Positions 36,218 to 46,700 of a stretch of 64,000 nt of DNA are shown one piece after another (the stretch's first letter is position 1; every line of letters starts with the position of its first letter). Both the position numbers and the translations under genes were made by a program. Origin of the DNA: Flammeovirga sp. OC4 (GTDB taxonomy: Bacteria; Bacteroidota; Bacteroidia; Cytophagales; Flammeovirgaceae); contig NZ_JTAM01000060.1 in the NCBI RefSeq assembly GCF_000812565.1, positions 1 through 64,000 of the forward strand, read 5' to 3'. Below the pieces are notes generated by a model that saw nothing but the letters and a program-made list of their open reading frames with translations, did not search any database and was not told where the DNA came from.

Positions 36218-38437
36218 ATGAAAATACATTATTTCACTTGCATTTTATTGCTATTCAGTAGCTCTCTAATTGCACAAACCATTACGGGTAAAATTGTCGG
36301 AGCTAAAAAAAATGGTATTTCAGGTGCCAATATTGTCAATAAAAGTACTGGTTATCATTCCCACTCAGATCAAAACGGGGAATTCCAATCCAAAGATTGT
36401 ACGCTTGGTGATACTCTTCAAGTGTCTATGGTGGGGTATTTTACACGTCAAGTAGTTTTGGAGGACTTGAATCAATCACTTACAATCCTTCTAAAAGAAC
36501 AAGTATTGAGTTTAGAAGAAGTAAGTATTTCATCTAAGGTCGATGCTCACCATATCTTAACTGATGTGGATATTCAAACGACTCCTGTTAATTCCTCTCA
36601 AGATATTTTAAGAAAAGTCCCAGGGATTATTATTGGTCAACATGCTGGAGGCGGTAAAGCCGAACAAATCTTTTTGAGAGGTTTTGACCTAGATCATGGT
36701 ACGGATATTAACATTACTGTTGATGGTATGCCCGTCAATATGGTCTCTCATGCACATGGTCAAGGGTATGCTGATCTTCATTTTGTGATTCCGGAAACCG
36801 TAGAAAAAATTGACTTTGGAAAAGGTCCTTATTACCAAAAAAGAGGAAATTTCACTACGGCAGGCTATGTAGACTTCAGAACTAAACAAAGATTGGACAA
36901 CAGCACTTTGAAGGTAGAAGCTGGACAGTTTGAGACGTACAGGCTTCTAGGGATGTTTAATCTGATGGAAAGCGAAAAACAAAATGCTTATGTTGCTACA
37001 GAATTCCTTTCTACGGATGGATTTTTCGAAAGCCCTCAAAACTTTAACAGGATCAATGTTTTGGGTAAATATACCAGTCAACCCACAAGTAATGATCTTT
37101 TAGGCGTCACGTTTTCTTATTTTGACAGTAAATGGGATGCATCAGGACAAATACCTCAACGTGCAGTAGATTCGGGCTTAATTACTCGTTTTGGAGCGAT
37201 TGATGATACAGAGGGTGGAGCCACTTCAAGAAGTAATATCCTTGTAGATCATAGCAAGATTATTGACGAAAATTCATCACTAACAAGTAAAGTGTATTTC
37301 AGCAAATATGATTTTGAGCTGTACTCCAATTTTACCTTCTTCCTTGATGACCCTGTCAATGGTGATCAAATTAAGCAAAAAGAAAGTAGAAATATTTTTG
37401 GGGTAAGCAGTGAATACAATAAGTCTTTTACTACCAATGCATTTAGCGGAAGTTGGCAAGCAGGCATTACATTGCGTAATGATCAGAGCATTGACAACGA
37501 GCTTTCACATACTGCCAATAGAACAGAAACTTTAGAATATAAGAAACTTGGAGACATTAACGAAACCAATGTTGGTGCCTATGTAGGAACATTTATTGAC
37601 ATCAACAAATGGACTTTCAACCCTTCAGTCAGAGTGGATTATTTCAATTTCCAATACAATGATAAACTCGTAACGGCTTACCAAACATTAGCTGAGAAAA
37701 AGGCCATTGTCAGTCCAAAATTAAATGTTTTTTATAATGCTACCAACGAACTTCAACTGTACCTAAAATCAGGAAAAGGATTCCATTCTAACGATAGTAG
37801 AGTTGTTGTAGCCGAACAAGGTTCAGAGATTTTGCCTGCTGCTTATGGTTTTGATGTGGGATATATCTGGAAACCTACTCCTAAGATGCTGTTGAGCATG
37901 GCCTATTGGTATTTGTATATGGAGCAAGAATTTGTATATGTGGGTGATGCAGGTGTTGTTGAACCAAGCGGAAAAACAAAGCGTCAAGGTGTGGAATTAA
38001 GTTATCGCTATCAGCCATTATCGTGGTTATTTTGGAATGTAGATGTCAACTATACACATGCCCGTGCCATTGATGAGCCAGAAGGAGCCAATTATATTCC
38101 TTTAGCGCCTGATTTCACATTTATCACTGGTCTGAATTTTCAATTTAAATCAGGGGTATATGGTGGTATTAATGTCCGTCATATTAATGATCGTCCAGCA
38201 AATGAGGACAATTCAATTACAGCTCATGGGTATACCGTAACCGATATGAACTTGGGGTATAAAATGAAGAAAATGAGCTTCGGAATTCAGATTCAGAACC
38301 TGTTTGATGTTGAGTGGAATGAAACACAATTTGCCACTGAATCCAGATTACAACATGAAACAGCACCTGTAGAAGAAATACATTTCACGCCAGGTAATCC
38401 TTTCTACTTAAAAGGGATGATTCAATACAATTTCTAA
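36218..38437 (+). CDS. TonB-dependent outer-membrane receptor, not SusC type
   Basis: This 739-residue receptor has a signal peptide ending near LIAQ. A carboxypeptidase-regulatory-like domain (about 20-95) is followed by a plug (about 115-225, with LRKVPGIIIGQHAGGGKAEQIFLRGFDLDHGTDINITVDGMPVN in part) and a barrel ending in MIQYNF. It is 270-330 residues shorter than the two SusC proteins and lacks a SusD partner, so it belongs to the siderophore, cofactor or metal-complex receptors. The plug phrase NMVSHAHGQGYADLHFV is rich in His. It is the only large gene on the plus strand before 61 kb and seems unrelated to the polysaccharide units. The ligand is unknown. Confidence 0.88.
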   Translation: MKIHYFTCILLLFSSSLIAQTITGKIVGAKKNGISGANIVNKSTGYHSHSDQNGEFQSKDCTLGDTLQVSMVGYFTRQVVLEDLNQSLTILLKEQVLSLEEVSISSKVDAHHILTDVDIQTTPVNSSQDILRKVPGIIIGQHAGGGKAEQIFLRGFDLDHGTDINITVDGMPVNMVSHAHGQGYADLHFVIPETVEKIDFGKGPYYQKRGNFTTAGYVDFRTKQRLDNSTLKVEAGQFETYRLLGMFNLMESEKQNAYVATEFLSTDGFFESPQNFNRINVLGKYTSQPTSNDLLGVTFSYFDSKWDASGQIPQRAVDSGLITRFGAIDDTEGGATSRSNILVDHSKIIDENSSLTSKVYFSKYDFELYSNFTFFLDDPVNGDQIKQKESRNIFGVSSEYNKSFTTNAFSGSWQAGITLRNDQSIDNELSHTANRTETLEYKKLGDINETNVGAYVGTFIDINKWTFNPSVRVDYFNFQYNDKLVTAYQTLAEKKAIVSPKLNVFYNATNELQLYLKSGKGFHSNDSRVVVAEQGSEILPAAYGFDVGYIWKPTPKMLLSMAYWYLYMEQEFVYVGDAGVVEPSGKTKRQGVELSYRYQPLSWLFWNVDVNYTHARAIDEPEGANYIPLAPDFTFITGLNFQFKSGVYGGINVRHINDRPANEDNSITAHGYTVTDMNLGYKMKKMSFGIQIQNLFDVEWNETQFATESRLQHETAPVEEIHFTPGNPFYLKGMIQYNF

Positions 38438-38462
38438 GACAGTTTATTGATTTCACATTGTT

Positions 38463-38512
38463 AAATAATAGCGTTCTGATCATCATTTAGAGGAGTTGGA
38501 ACGCTATTATTT
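38463..38512. terminator. Bidirectional terminator between convergent genes
   Basis: Perfect 14-base arms AAATAATAGCGTTC/GAACGCTATTATTT (38463-38476 and 38499-38512) lie between the rightward receptor and the leftward SGNH hydrolase. The A/T-rich outer ends give U-rich tails in both directions. Confidence 0.75.
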
Positions 38513-38564
38513 CATATCATCAATTTTTCGATTCTTTTATTGTGATTACTTGACACATTAAAGC

Positions 38565-39272
38565 TTAAAAAAACTTCAATATGGCATCTGCCACTAATGG
38601 ATGTCCAAATTCATTGGGATGATTCACTTGTGACATCAATGCATCCAATGCTGTTCCTTGTTTCACTTTCTTTCTGAAAGCATCATAACTGTCCACTAAC
38701 CCTACTTTATGTTTTGACGCTAAATCAATAATCTGTTGTCTATGTTGAGCCAATACCGTTTCGTCAGATTGTAAATCATAACGTTTATCTGGTGTTGGTG
38801 TCAATAATATGACTTTGATATTTCTTTCCTTCGCTTTGATTATCATTGATTCCCACGCTTTATAGGTCGCTTTCATATCTAAAGAAAGGTCGTTTAGCGC
38901 GTAATCAATAAACAAAACATCAGGTTTGTGTATTAATACATCGTCTTCAAAACGCTTTGCACCACGAACGGAGTTTTCACCGCCAATACAGGTTTTGATG
39001 ACATTTACCACTGCATAAGGATACTTTTCTTTTACCTTTCCCAATACCAAATTCGGATAAGCTTCCATGGTTCTGACACTAGGAGTATTAAAATAGCCGG
39101 CCGGAACGGAATGCCCATGAAAAACCAAATTAATAGCTCTGTTGTTAGGCCAGGTTTTTACTAACTCTTCTTTGACGTCATCAATGTAGTTTTTCTCATC
39201 AACCAAATGTGGTTCACCTATAAAGGTGAACCAACTTAGAAGAGTAAAGGATAATAGTTTAGTTAAATACAT
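38565..39272 (-). CDS. SGNH/GDSL-type hydrolase, probable carbohydrate esterase
   Basis: This 235-residue exported protein has a short signal peptide (residues about 1-20). Block I is HGHSVPAGYF, with the nucleophile in Gly-His-Ser instead of Gly-Asp-Ser. Gly in IGGENS fits block II, and IDYALNDLSL supplies the block III Asn. The Asp/His pair of block V is represented by VNHPNEFGHPL, where the Asp of the usual DxxHPN is replaced by Ser or Val, so the catalytic dyad may rest on His alone. SGNH proteins in polysaccharide loci are often acetylesterases that remove acetyl groups from glycans. It is the last gene of the unit DUF5107, GH2, sulfatase, SGNH, starting 12 bases after the sulfatase stop. 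Confidence 0.8.
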   Translation of the reverse strand: MYLTKLLSFTLLSWFTFIGEPHLVDEKNYIDDVKEELVKTWPNNRAINLVFHGHSVPAGYFNTPSVRTMEAYPNLVLGKVKEKYPYAVVNVIKTCIGGENSVRGAKRFEDDVLIHKPDVLFIDYALNDLSLDMKATYKAWESMIIKAKERNIKVILLTPTPDKRYDLQSDETVLAQHRQQIIDLASKHKVGLVDSYDAFRKKVKQGTALDALMSQVNHPNEFGHPLVADAILKFF

Positions 39273-39284
39273 TTCTTCAATTAT

Positions 39285-40889
39285 TTAATCAATGATTCTT
39301 TGACTTCCCCACCAATTATTATTAGGGTCAAAATCATCACTCAACATTTCTAATCTTTTTTCTTCGAGAATAACTTTTCGATCTACCCCCACTCTTTTCA
39401 AATACTTCTGAGCATCCGCTTCTGAATATTCAGGGTCTACTGTTGGGTATTTTGCATTGTGTTGTTTTAGATAATCAAAAAGTTCTTTGTTAAGCGATTG
39501 CCCTACTTTTTCATTAGAGGCGTAAATGTCATTGCTTTCTCCTGCATCTTTTGAAAGGTCATAAAGTTCGTCATGACTATCTTCATAGAAGTGAATCAAT
39601 TTCCAGTTCCCTTTTCGAATTACTGATACAGGTTTCCCTCCTTGATTTCCATAGTGTGGGTAATGCCAAATTAGAGGACGTTCTTCAATTTCTTTTCCTT
39701 CCATTAATGGTACTAAACTCACCCCATCAGAATGTTCTTCCGGTAGTAGATCCAACCCTGCTAAATCTAAAAGTGTTGGATAAAAATCTGTACTAATTAC
39801 TGGAGTATCATTTTTCTTACCTTTTTGATTCATCCAAGGAACTTTCATTAGGAATGGAACTCTTAGACCACCTTCATATTGGTAGCCTTTACCACCTCTT
39901 AGAGGTAAATTTGAAGTGGACCAAGAATCTCCAGAAACTACACCTCCATTATCTCCTGTAAATACGATAATGGTATTTTCTGCTAATCCTAATTCATCTA
40001 AAGAGGATAATACATTACCAATCGCTTCATCCATCGATTCTAAAAGTCCTGCATAAACAGGGTTGTCTTGTTGTTGACGCATAGGAAGTACTTCTCCCAT
40101 TTTGTATCCTTCTTCGGCAACGCCCGCTTCAACAGCTTTATCTTTGTATTTTTTCCATTTTTCTTCAGTGGTTTGTATAGGGCTATGCACTGCATAGAAA
40201 GATAAACAAGCAAAGAAAGGCTTCTCTTTGTTTCCTTTCATAAATTGAATCGTTTCATTGGCAAGTCGCATGGATAAGTTTTCACCTTGAGGGCCGTCTT
40301 CTAACTTAGGGTTATTGTAAGGAGAAAAATAACCGCCATGTGGACTACCCACATCGTATCCTCCAATATTGGTATTGAAACCATGATCTTCGGGTAATGA
40401 ACCTTCTCCACCTACATGCCATTTTCCTGCAAAAAATGTTTCATAACCTTGATCACGAAATGCTTCAGGCATGGTAACAAAAGATGTATCTAGTTTATGT
40501 TCATATTCTGGAGGTAACAATTTTGTAAACTGTTTTGCTCTTCGCCAACGTTCTCCTGACGCTGCACCAATCCAATCGGTCACCCCATGGTTCGCAGTAA
40601 ATTTACCGGACATAATACTTGCTCTCGATGGACTACACACCTGACAAGAAGCATACCCTTGATCGAATTGGAAACCTTCTGACGCTATTTGATCAATATT
40701 TGGCGTTTCGTAATATTTTGAATTGGTTGTTGATAAATCATGTGCACCTAAATCGTCTGCAATAATTACAAGTACATTAGGTCGTTTTGACTCTTGATGT
40801 GTTTCTTTTGTCAACCCTGCTTTGCATGAAAAAAATACAACAGGTAAAAAGAAATACGCTAATATTTTAGTGTAATAAGATAACTTCAT
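39285..40889 (-). CDS. S1-family sulfatase lipoprotein
   Basis: This 534-residue lipoprotein has lipobox VFFSC (Cys22) and is probably membrane-anchored in the periplasm or at the surface. Motifs are NVLVIIADDLGAHDLS (metal-binding Asp45, Asp46), the activation motif CSPSR with Cys85, FFAGKWHVGGEG, ENTIIVFTGDNGGVVSG and the C-terminal YDLSKDAGESNDIY. The formylglycine residue formed from Cys85 attacks sulfate esters. It lies 65 bases behind the GH2 gene in the same unit, so the two probably act on the same sulfated galactoside. Its sequence differs clearly from the sulfatases at 33994 and 59497, suggesting different sulfate positions. Confidence 0.92.
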   Translation of the reverse strand: MKLSYYTKILAYFFLPVVFFSCKAGLTKETHQESKRPNVLVIIADDLGAHDLSTTNSKYYETPNIDQIASEGFQFDQGYASCQVCSPSRASIMSGKFTANHGVTDWIGAASGERWRRAKQFTKLLPPEYEHKLDTSFVTMPEAFRDQGYETFFAGKWHVGGEGSLPEDHGFNTNIGGYDVGSPHGGYFSPYNNPKLEDGPQGENLSMRLANETIQFMKGNKEKPFFACLSFYAVHSPIQTTEEKWKKYKDKAVEAGVAEEGYKMGEVLPMRQQQDNPVYAGLLESMDEAIGNVLSSLDELGLAENTIIVFTGDNGGVVSGDSWSTSNLPLRGGKGYQYEGGLRVPFLMKVPWMNQKGKKNDTPVISTDFYPTLLDLAGLDLLPEEHSDGVSLVPLMEGKEIEERPLIWHYPHYGNQGGKPVSVIRKGNWKLIHFYEDSHDELYDLSKDAGESNDIYASNEKVGQSLNKELFDYLKQHNAKYPTVDPEYSEADAQKYLKRVGVDRKVILEEKRLEMLSDDFDPNNNWWGSQRIID

Positions 40890-40954
40890 AATTTTTCATT
40901 TCAGAAAAGTGACTAATCAAATTATATTGATTAACCACTTTGTTAGTTTAGTTA

Positions 40955-43696
40955 TTATTGTGCCTTGAACGATTTTTTGAAATCGTTGAATGACATTTCA
41001 AAAGTTGGATTGAACTTAGAATTATCGCTCATGTAATCTAACAAACTTGTTCTTAGCGCTTGAGCTACAGGTCGCTTTCCTAAATTCGTATGAAGGTCAA
41101 TTGATGAGAAAATTAATTTTCCTTTCCCTACCTTCATTTCAATCACATTGCCCATGTGTCGGTTTTTATAGAAGTTATCTACAACCGTTACAATTGGAGT
41201 GATTGTATTGTCTCCTAAATCCAATGATTTCGATTGTTTACACAAGTCCCACCATTGCCAATTGGTATGAAAATCCGTTGGAAAGTGATTGAACGCATCA
41301 TGTTCAGGATCCATTAAAAGTCCCATTGTACCAGGCTGATCAGGGAAGTGAACGGGGCTCCAGAACACAGAAACGAATTTTCCTTCTATACCATTGATAG
41401 TTTTAATGGAAGGAGTAAAAAGTACTTTCTTTCCTTTAGCTAATGCTTGTTGAGCTCGTCCCCAATCTGAAGTAACAATTGCATCTGTTTTAGGATCTTG
41501 TTGTTTTGTTGGATACACCCAAATCGACCAATTATTGCGGTATTGTGTACCTTTTAAAGCTACTTCAATTTTTAACTCTGTAGGCTCATTAATTTCACTT
41601 AAAGAGAATTCGATATCACCTAAAGTATTAAATGTACCTTGACTAATATTGTCCTTTGTAACAGTACCATTTTTAACCACTTTTTTTGTTGTCTTGTTTA
41701 TTGCTTTCCATTCAAAAACAGGGTTTTTCACCTCTTTCCAGTAGTTGGCTACTTCCACTTTCCCTTTAAAGTTTTCGCCATTTGTATAAACTGCTTTTGG
41801 GAAAGAAAGTAATGGTACTAACTCAGAGCAGAATTGTCTAAATTCAGCACCCGAAATAATTCCTTTAGAATCCCAGAATGCATCCAATAAACCAACCAAT
41901 GCTGTACCTTGACCAGGGAAATCGTGTAAATCCAATAATTGGAAACCTGTAATTGCAGGGGTCTTAATTGCTCTTTCGATTTCTTCTTTATATAAGATTT
42001 TGGCTAAATGTCCTGAAGCTTCTAAATACTTTTGAGCTAAATCTAATCTCCCTTTTTTCTCAAGATCATTTTTTACAATACTGAAGTTATTAGGAACTAA
42101 ATTACCAGTATATTTTTTGATTTCCTCCATATTAGGATATACAGAATATTGACCGATCTCATGTTGGATTACTGGAACCTCAATAAAGTCCATATTCGCT
42201 TGATAGTTCTTATCAAAAGTTGGTGCATATTTATCAAAAACACCTTGACCTCTAATCCAACCTTTCTTGGTCCATTGAGAAATCCAGAAGTCATCTACTT
42301 TCTCAGGTTCAGTACCATGTGGTTGTTCAAATGAGAAACTTGAAGTTGTAAATAACCTTCTTTGATCCGTATTTTTTAGGTCTTGAACTAATGTAGTTAG
42401 AGATTCAAAATCACCTTCTAACTCATTACCCATGGACATAAAGCAGAAAGAGGGGTGGTTACCAAATTCTTTCAACATTTTAAAAGCTTCTTCTCTTTCC
42501 CACTTCACCATTTCCGGGAATTTTCCATAATCTAAACTCCAGTTTGGTAATTCTACTTGAATATAGAAGCCCATGCTATCAGCCACATTAAATGCTTCTT
42601 CAGGAGGACACCATGAATGGAATCTTAAGTGGTTCAATCCATATTCTTTTGAAGTATTGAATACTTTGGCCCAACCCGCTTTGTCCATTGGAGGATGACC
42701 TGTCAATGGGAAGATAGCACACTCTAAAGTACCTCTTAGGAAAATACGGTGCCCATTAAGCATCAAATTATTGTTATTTGTTGAGATTTCTCTAATTCCA
42801 AAATTAGTCGTATACAATAATTCATCTCCTTTTACAGCTTGTAAAGTATAAACATTCGGATCAAATTCATCCCAAGTTTTAAAGTCTCCTGTTACCTCTA
42901 CTATCTCTTTATCTGTTCCTGTAAACTCACCTTTTTTAATGGTTTGTCCTTGAGCATCTGTAATAATATATTCTAATTCATCTTTATTTATTCCATTACT
43001 ACTAACTTCAAAAGTGATACTCTTATTATTTACATTTGGAACAACAGTAATATTTTCTAATTCATATTCACCTACAGGTATTAATTTAAAATCTCCTAGG
43101 ATTCCATTCCATATAATTTGTGTTGTATTGGTATAAGCATGGGCAAAATCAGGTACTTCTTTCTCATCTGAGAATAAATGATGCAATCTGCTATTATCAA
43201 TGCAAATTGTAATCTGATGCTTGCCTGGCGTTAATTTTCCTAGATCAATTTTGTGCTCACCAATTAAGCTATTTTTCGACCCTTTTAATTTTCCATCTAC
43301 ATATACATCTGAAGTCCAAATCACTCTTTCCATTAGAATTGAGACTGATTTTCCTTTCCAATCCGATGGAACTTCAATTTCTTTTTGATACCAAGCCGGT
43401 CCTATATAAGAGCGTTCTCTCGACAGCTGATATAAATTTTCTTGATTGACTTCGTCTCCTAATTCTGTTTTTTCACCAATTCCTGCATCATCCAAAGTGG
43501 AAGGCAGGTTTATATTTTTTGTATTCTTAAGGTCCGTTAAAAACCATTTTTGATCTTTCCCTACCTTGTCATAATCTAATGCCACTTTCCAGTCTCCCGC
43601 CAGAGAAAGTGTCTCCTGCTTGTATTGCTTATTGCCATCACAACTAAAAAGTTGTAATGACAATAGAGCAATAATTAAATAATTGATTGGTCTCAT
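40955..43696 (-). CDS. GH2-family beta-glycosidase lipoprotein
   Basis: This 913-residue lipoprotein has lipobox LFSC (Cys19). The N-terminal sandwich has GDWKVALD and WYQKEIEVPSDWKGK. The barrel begins with the segment NHLRFHSWCPPEEAFNVADSMG. The acid/base is Glu425 in SMGNELEG, and the nucleophile is probably Glu513 in VIQHEIGQY, a variant of the usual GTE. After the barrel an extra sandwich (about 640-730) and a C-terminal domain of about 160 residues (740-905, with GRAQQALAKGKKVLFTP and GNVIEMKVGKGKLIFSS) follow. The latter is reminiscent of the class I amidotransferase-like fold seen at the end of some glycosidases. It probably cleaves beta-galactosides, or possibly beta-glucuronides. 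It starts 11 bases after the DUF5107 gene. Confidence 0.88.
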   Translation of the reverse strand: MRPINYLIIALLSLQLFSCDGNKQYKQETLSLAGDWKVALDYDKVGKDQKWFLTDLKNTKNINLPSTLDDAGIGEKTELGDEVNQENLYQLSRERSYIGPAWYQKEIEVPSDWKGKSVSILMERVIWTSDVYVDGKLKGSKNSLIGEHKIDLGKLTPGKHQITICIDNSRLHHLFSDEKEVPDFAHAYTNTTQIIWNGILGDFKLIPVGEYELENITVVPNVNNKSITFEVSSNGINKDELEYIITDAQGQTIKKGEFTGTDKEIVEVTGDFKTWDEFDPNVYTLQAVKGDELLYTTNFGIREISTNNNNLMLNGHRIFLRGTLECAIFPLTGHPPMDKAGWAKVFNTSKEYGLNHLRFHSWCPPEEAFNVADSMGFYIQVELPNWSLDYGKFPEMVKWEREEAFKMLKEFGNHPSFCFMSMGNELEGDFESLTTLVQDLKNTDQRRLFTTSSFSFEQPHGTEPEKVDDFWISQWTKKGWIRGQGVFDKYAPTFDKNYQANMDFIEVPVIQHEIGQYSVYPNMEEIKKYTGNLVPNNFSIVKNDLEKKGRLDLAQKYLEASGHLAKILYKEEIERAIKTPAITGFQLLDLHDFPGQGTALVGLLDAFWDSKGIISGAEFRQFCSELVPLLSFPKAVYTNGENFKGKVEVANYWKEVKNPVFEWKAINKTTKKVVKNGTVTKDNISQGTFNTLGDIEFSLSEINEPTELKIEVALKGTQYRNNWSIWVYPTKQQDPKTDAIVTSDWGRAQQALAKGKKVLFTPSIKTINGIEGKFVSVFWSPVHFPDQPGTMGLLMDPEHDAFNHFPTDFHTNWQWWDLCKQSKSLDLGDNTITPIVTVVDNFYKNRHMGNVIEMKVGKGKLIFSSIDLHTNLGKRPVAQALRTSLLDYMSDNSKFNPTFEMSFNDFKKSFKAQ

Positions 43697-43707
43697 TTTC
43701 TATCTAA

Positions 43708-46700
43708 TTAAACACTTTCTTCTACTTGTTCTCCATTCATTTGAGCATGAAGACGAGCTCCGTAATGATAAGCATCTGTATCCAAAATAGTCTTGAATGA
43801 AGCCTCTGCTTGTTCACCTTTTGCTAATCCTAAATTACCCAAAGCAATTAGGTAGTGACAGTGTAATTCATGTCGAATTTGTAAGTCTTCTTCAAAGATC
43901 AATAAATCTGGAAGAGATACCGCGAAGTAATCCATTTTGAACGGCACTTGTAATTGCTCCTCACCATAGTTCACCAACTTATTGAAGCGTTTTTCTGCCT
44001 CAGCTGTATTATTTAGCTTGATTAACGCCATTGCTTGATAGAAGATCTTATCTGGCTGTTGATCATTATAATACATTGCAATTACCGGCTCACTTAATCC
44101 AATTGAAGCAAGTGTCCAGAATTTTTTAGCATTATCAAGATCACCTAAACCTTCGTAAGCACAACCCATCCAATAGTTAATGTCGTTTTCTTGTGTACCG
44201 AATAATTTACCTTCTCCTAAGTTTTCAGGATATTTTTCAGTGGCTTTTAAGAACTCAATTGCTTCTGCAAATTTACCTTCTTTAATGGCTACTTTAGCTA
44301 ATTCAATGTTCGAAATCAGATATTGACCAGTCACTTTACCTTCACCACCTTCCCATGGATGGAACTGTCTGTTCATGATCAATTCAAGTGCTTCAGCATA
44401 TCTACCAAGCACGTTTAGAATCGTCAATCTTTCTAAGTAAAGATCATCTCTTTGCTCTACAAGGCTAAGGTTTTCTTCAAGTTTCTGTAATCTGAATTCA
44501 GGTGTATGGTTGAGTTTTTTATACAATTGATCCAATTCCATAAATACTCTTGCATCGGTCTTATCTAATTCAAAAGCAGTTTCTAAAGATTGAAGTGCTT
44601 TCTTAGACTCGTTTAATTTATTGAAATAACCTAACGACAAGTTTCTATGTACTGTTGGGAAATTGAAATCGATATCTCTTGATTTTTCTAAGCAAGTCAT
44701 AGCATCATCATACTGACGGAATGAATACCAGATATTGCCTAAGTAGTACCATGCTTTAGCATCAGAAGTATTCCACTTTTGAGTAACTTCCTGAAGAACA
44801 ACCAATTCCTCTAATTTGTTAGGGAAACAATAATCAGCAGGCTGTTGTGATGCTTTTTCAAGTAAAGTTTGAGCTAACTCTGTATTACCCAAAGCCATAT
44901 GGTATGAAGCTTCAAAATACAATGCCATAGGGTAAATTGCTCCCTCTTTATTCGTGTGGATTGAAGTTAAAGTACATGCATTCTTGTAGAAACCAGCATT
45001 TGCATAATCCAATGAGATTTCGATAAAGTTATGTACATTATCTCTCATCAAATCGACCAATTGATTCTTCACTGCTACATCGAAAGTCAACAAGTACTTT
45101 TCGTATAAAGCACCGAAGTTGAAACGGTCCATTCTAAGAGATTCTTCTACTAAAGCTAAAGCCTCATTCGTACGCCCCACCTCTCTCAATAACATGATTT
45201 TTAGGTGACGTGCTTTATGGTTTAACCAGTTTTTCCAAAGTGATCTATCCACTAAATCTAAAGCTTTGTCTAAATCTCCTCTTTTCGCATCGATTTGAGC
45301 ACATTGGAAGAAACCACTGTCTTGCCAAGCACCATTCCAAGTGGCTTTAAAGAAAGAACCGTAAGCTTCATCTTCTTTTCCTTGGAACCTCTGACTTAGA
45401 CCCAAGTTGAATAATGGTTCACCATCATATGGGTTAGGATTTCTTTCCGTAAGTGTCTCAACCGCAATTTTTAAATACTTTTCTGCCTCTGCAAACTTAC
45501 CTTTACGGATTAAGTACAAGCCCATAGCATTGTTATTTTGAACACTTGACGGCTCTCTTCTTAATGCTTCTAAGTAATAATCTGTAGGATTATAAGTGGC
45601 GTGACGGTATTGCTCTAAGTGCAAACCTCTTAAGTAAAGTTGTTCGATAGAATCAATATCTTCTGGATCTTTTGCTGGGTTGGCTGATTCAGGTACTTCT
45701 CTATCTGCTGCGCTTCCATCCAATTCGAAGTTGACTAGCTCAATGCCTTTTTCAGTAAGTACTTCTACTTTGATATCTTCTAACGCGATTAACTCCCCAA
45801 TAGACTCTTCAAAGCTCATTTCAGGAGAAAGGTCTAAAGTATACTCTTTCACTACCTTGTCTTTGCTACTTACAATGATCTTCGCATTATTGTACACTGA
45901 AGTAACATATACTCTTACCTTCGTTTTACCGTCTTCTTCTTCCACATTGATCATTGCCTCCTTAGTCGCATTTTTCACTACGCCAAGGTCACGGTATGGC
46001 ATAAAATACTGTTTGAAGCTCTTCTCCTCATATGGTTGTAACCAAGTAAAATCAGGTTGATTGTCTGTATATACACCACACATTAATTCGATGTATGGAC
46101 CATCTGTATCTGTCAAGTTTCTATCCCATGCTCTACCGAAATCACTATGTCCCCAAGTCCATTGTTTCTTACCTGGTGATTGGTGATGGTCTGCCACGTG
46201 AAGCATACCGCCTTTCGAATCGTTTTCATAGCCACCTACAAAGTCATACTTTGAGTTTACTGCCATGTAACTTGTTGGAACAGGAATGTTTTTATATTTG
46301 GAAATATCTACTCCCGCAGAGTAATCTACTTTGTAATAAGTTCCTTTTGCAATTGGGTATTCAGATACATCTCTCTTACCGTGATCAAATACTGCATTTA
46401 CATCTGGTGGGAATACCGATTGATAATCGTCGTTTACTTTTACGGCTGGATTGGCCCACCATAAAAATGTTTGCGGTTGAGATGTTCTATTATAAAGTTT
46501 AGCATGAATCTCTAAGTAAGCCTTATCAGGATGTAACGTAAACCCTGCCATACCTTTAGTACGGAACATTCTTTCAATCTCACTACACCATACTGTCACA
46601 CTTCCGTCTTCGTTTTCTTCGATTAAAGAGTCTACTTTATCATAAGTAGTTGGACGGTGATGTTGCGGCCAGTTGAACTCAATACCTCCAGAAATCCAAG

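Noticed and set aside
36218-38437. TonB-dependent receptor as a third SusC
   Set aside because: It is 270-330 residues shorter than the SusC proteins, lacks the SusC signature DEVVVIGYG and has no SusD neighbour.
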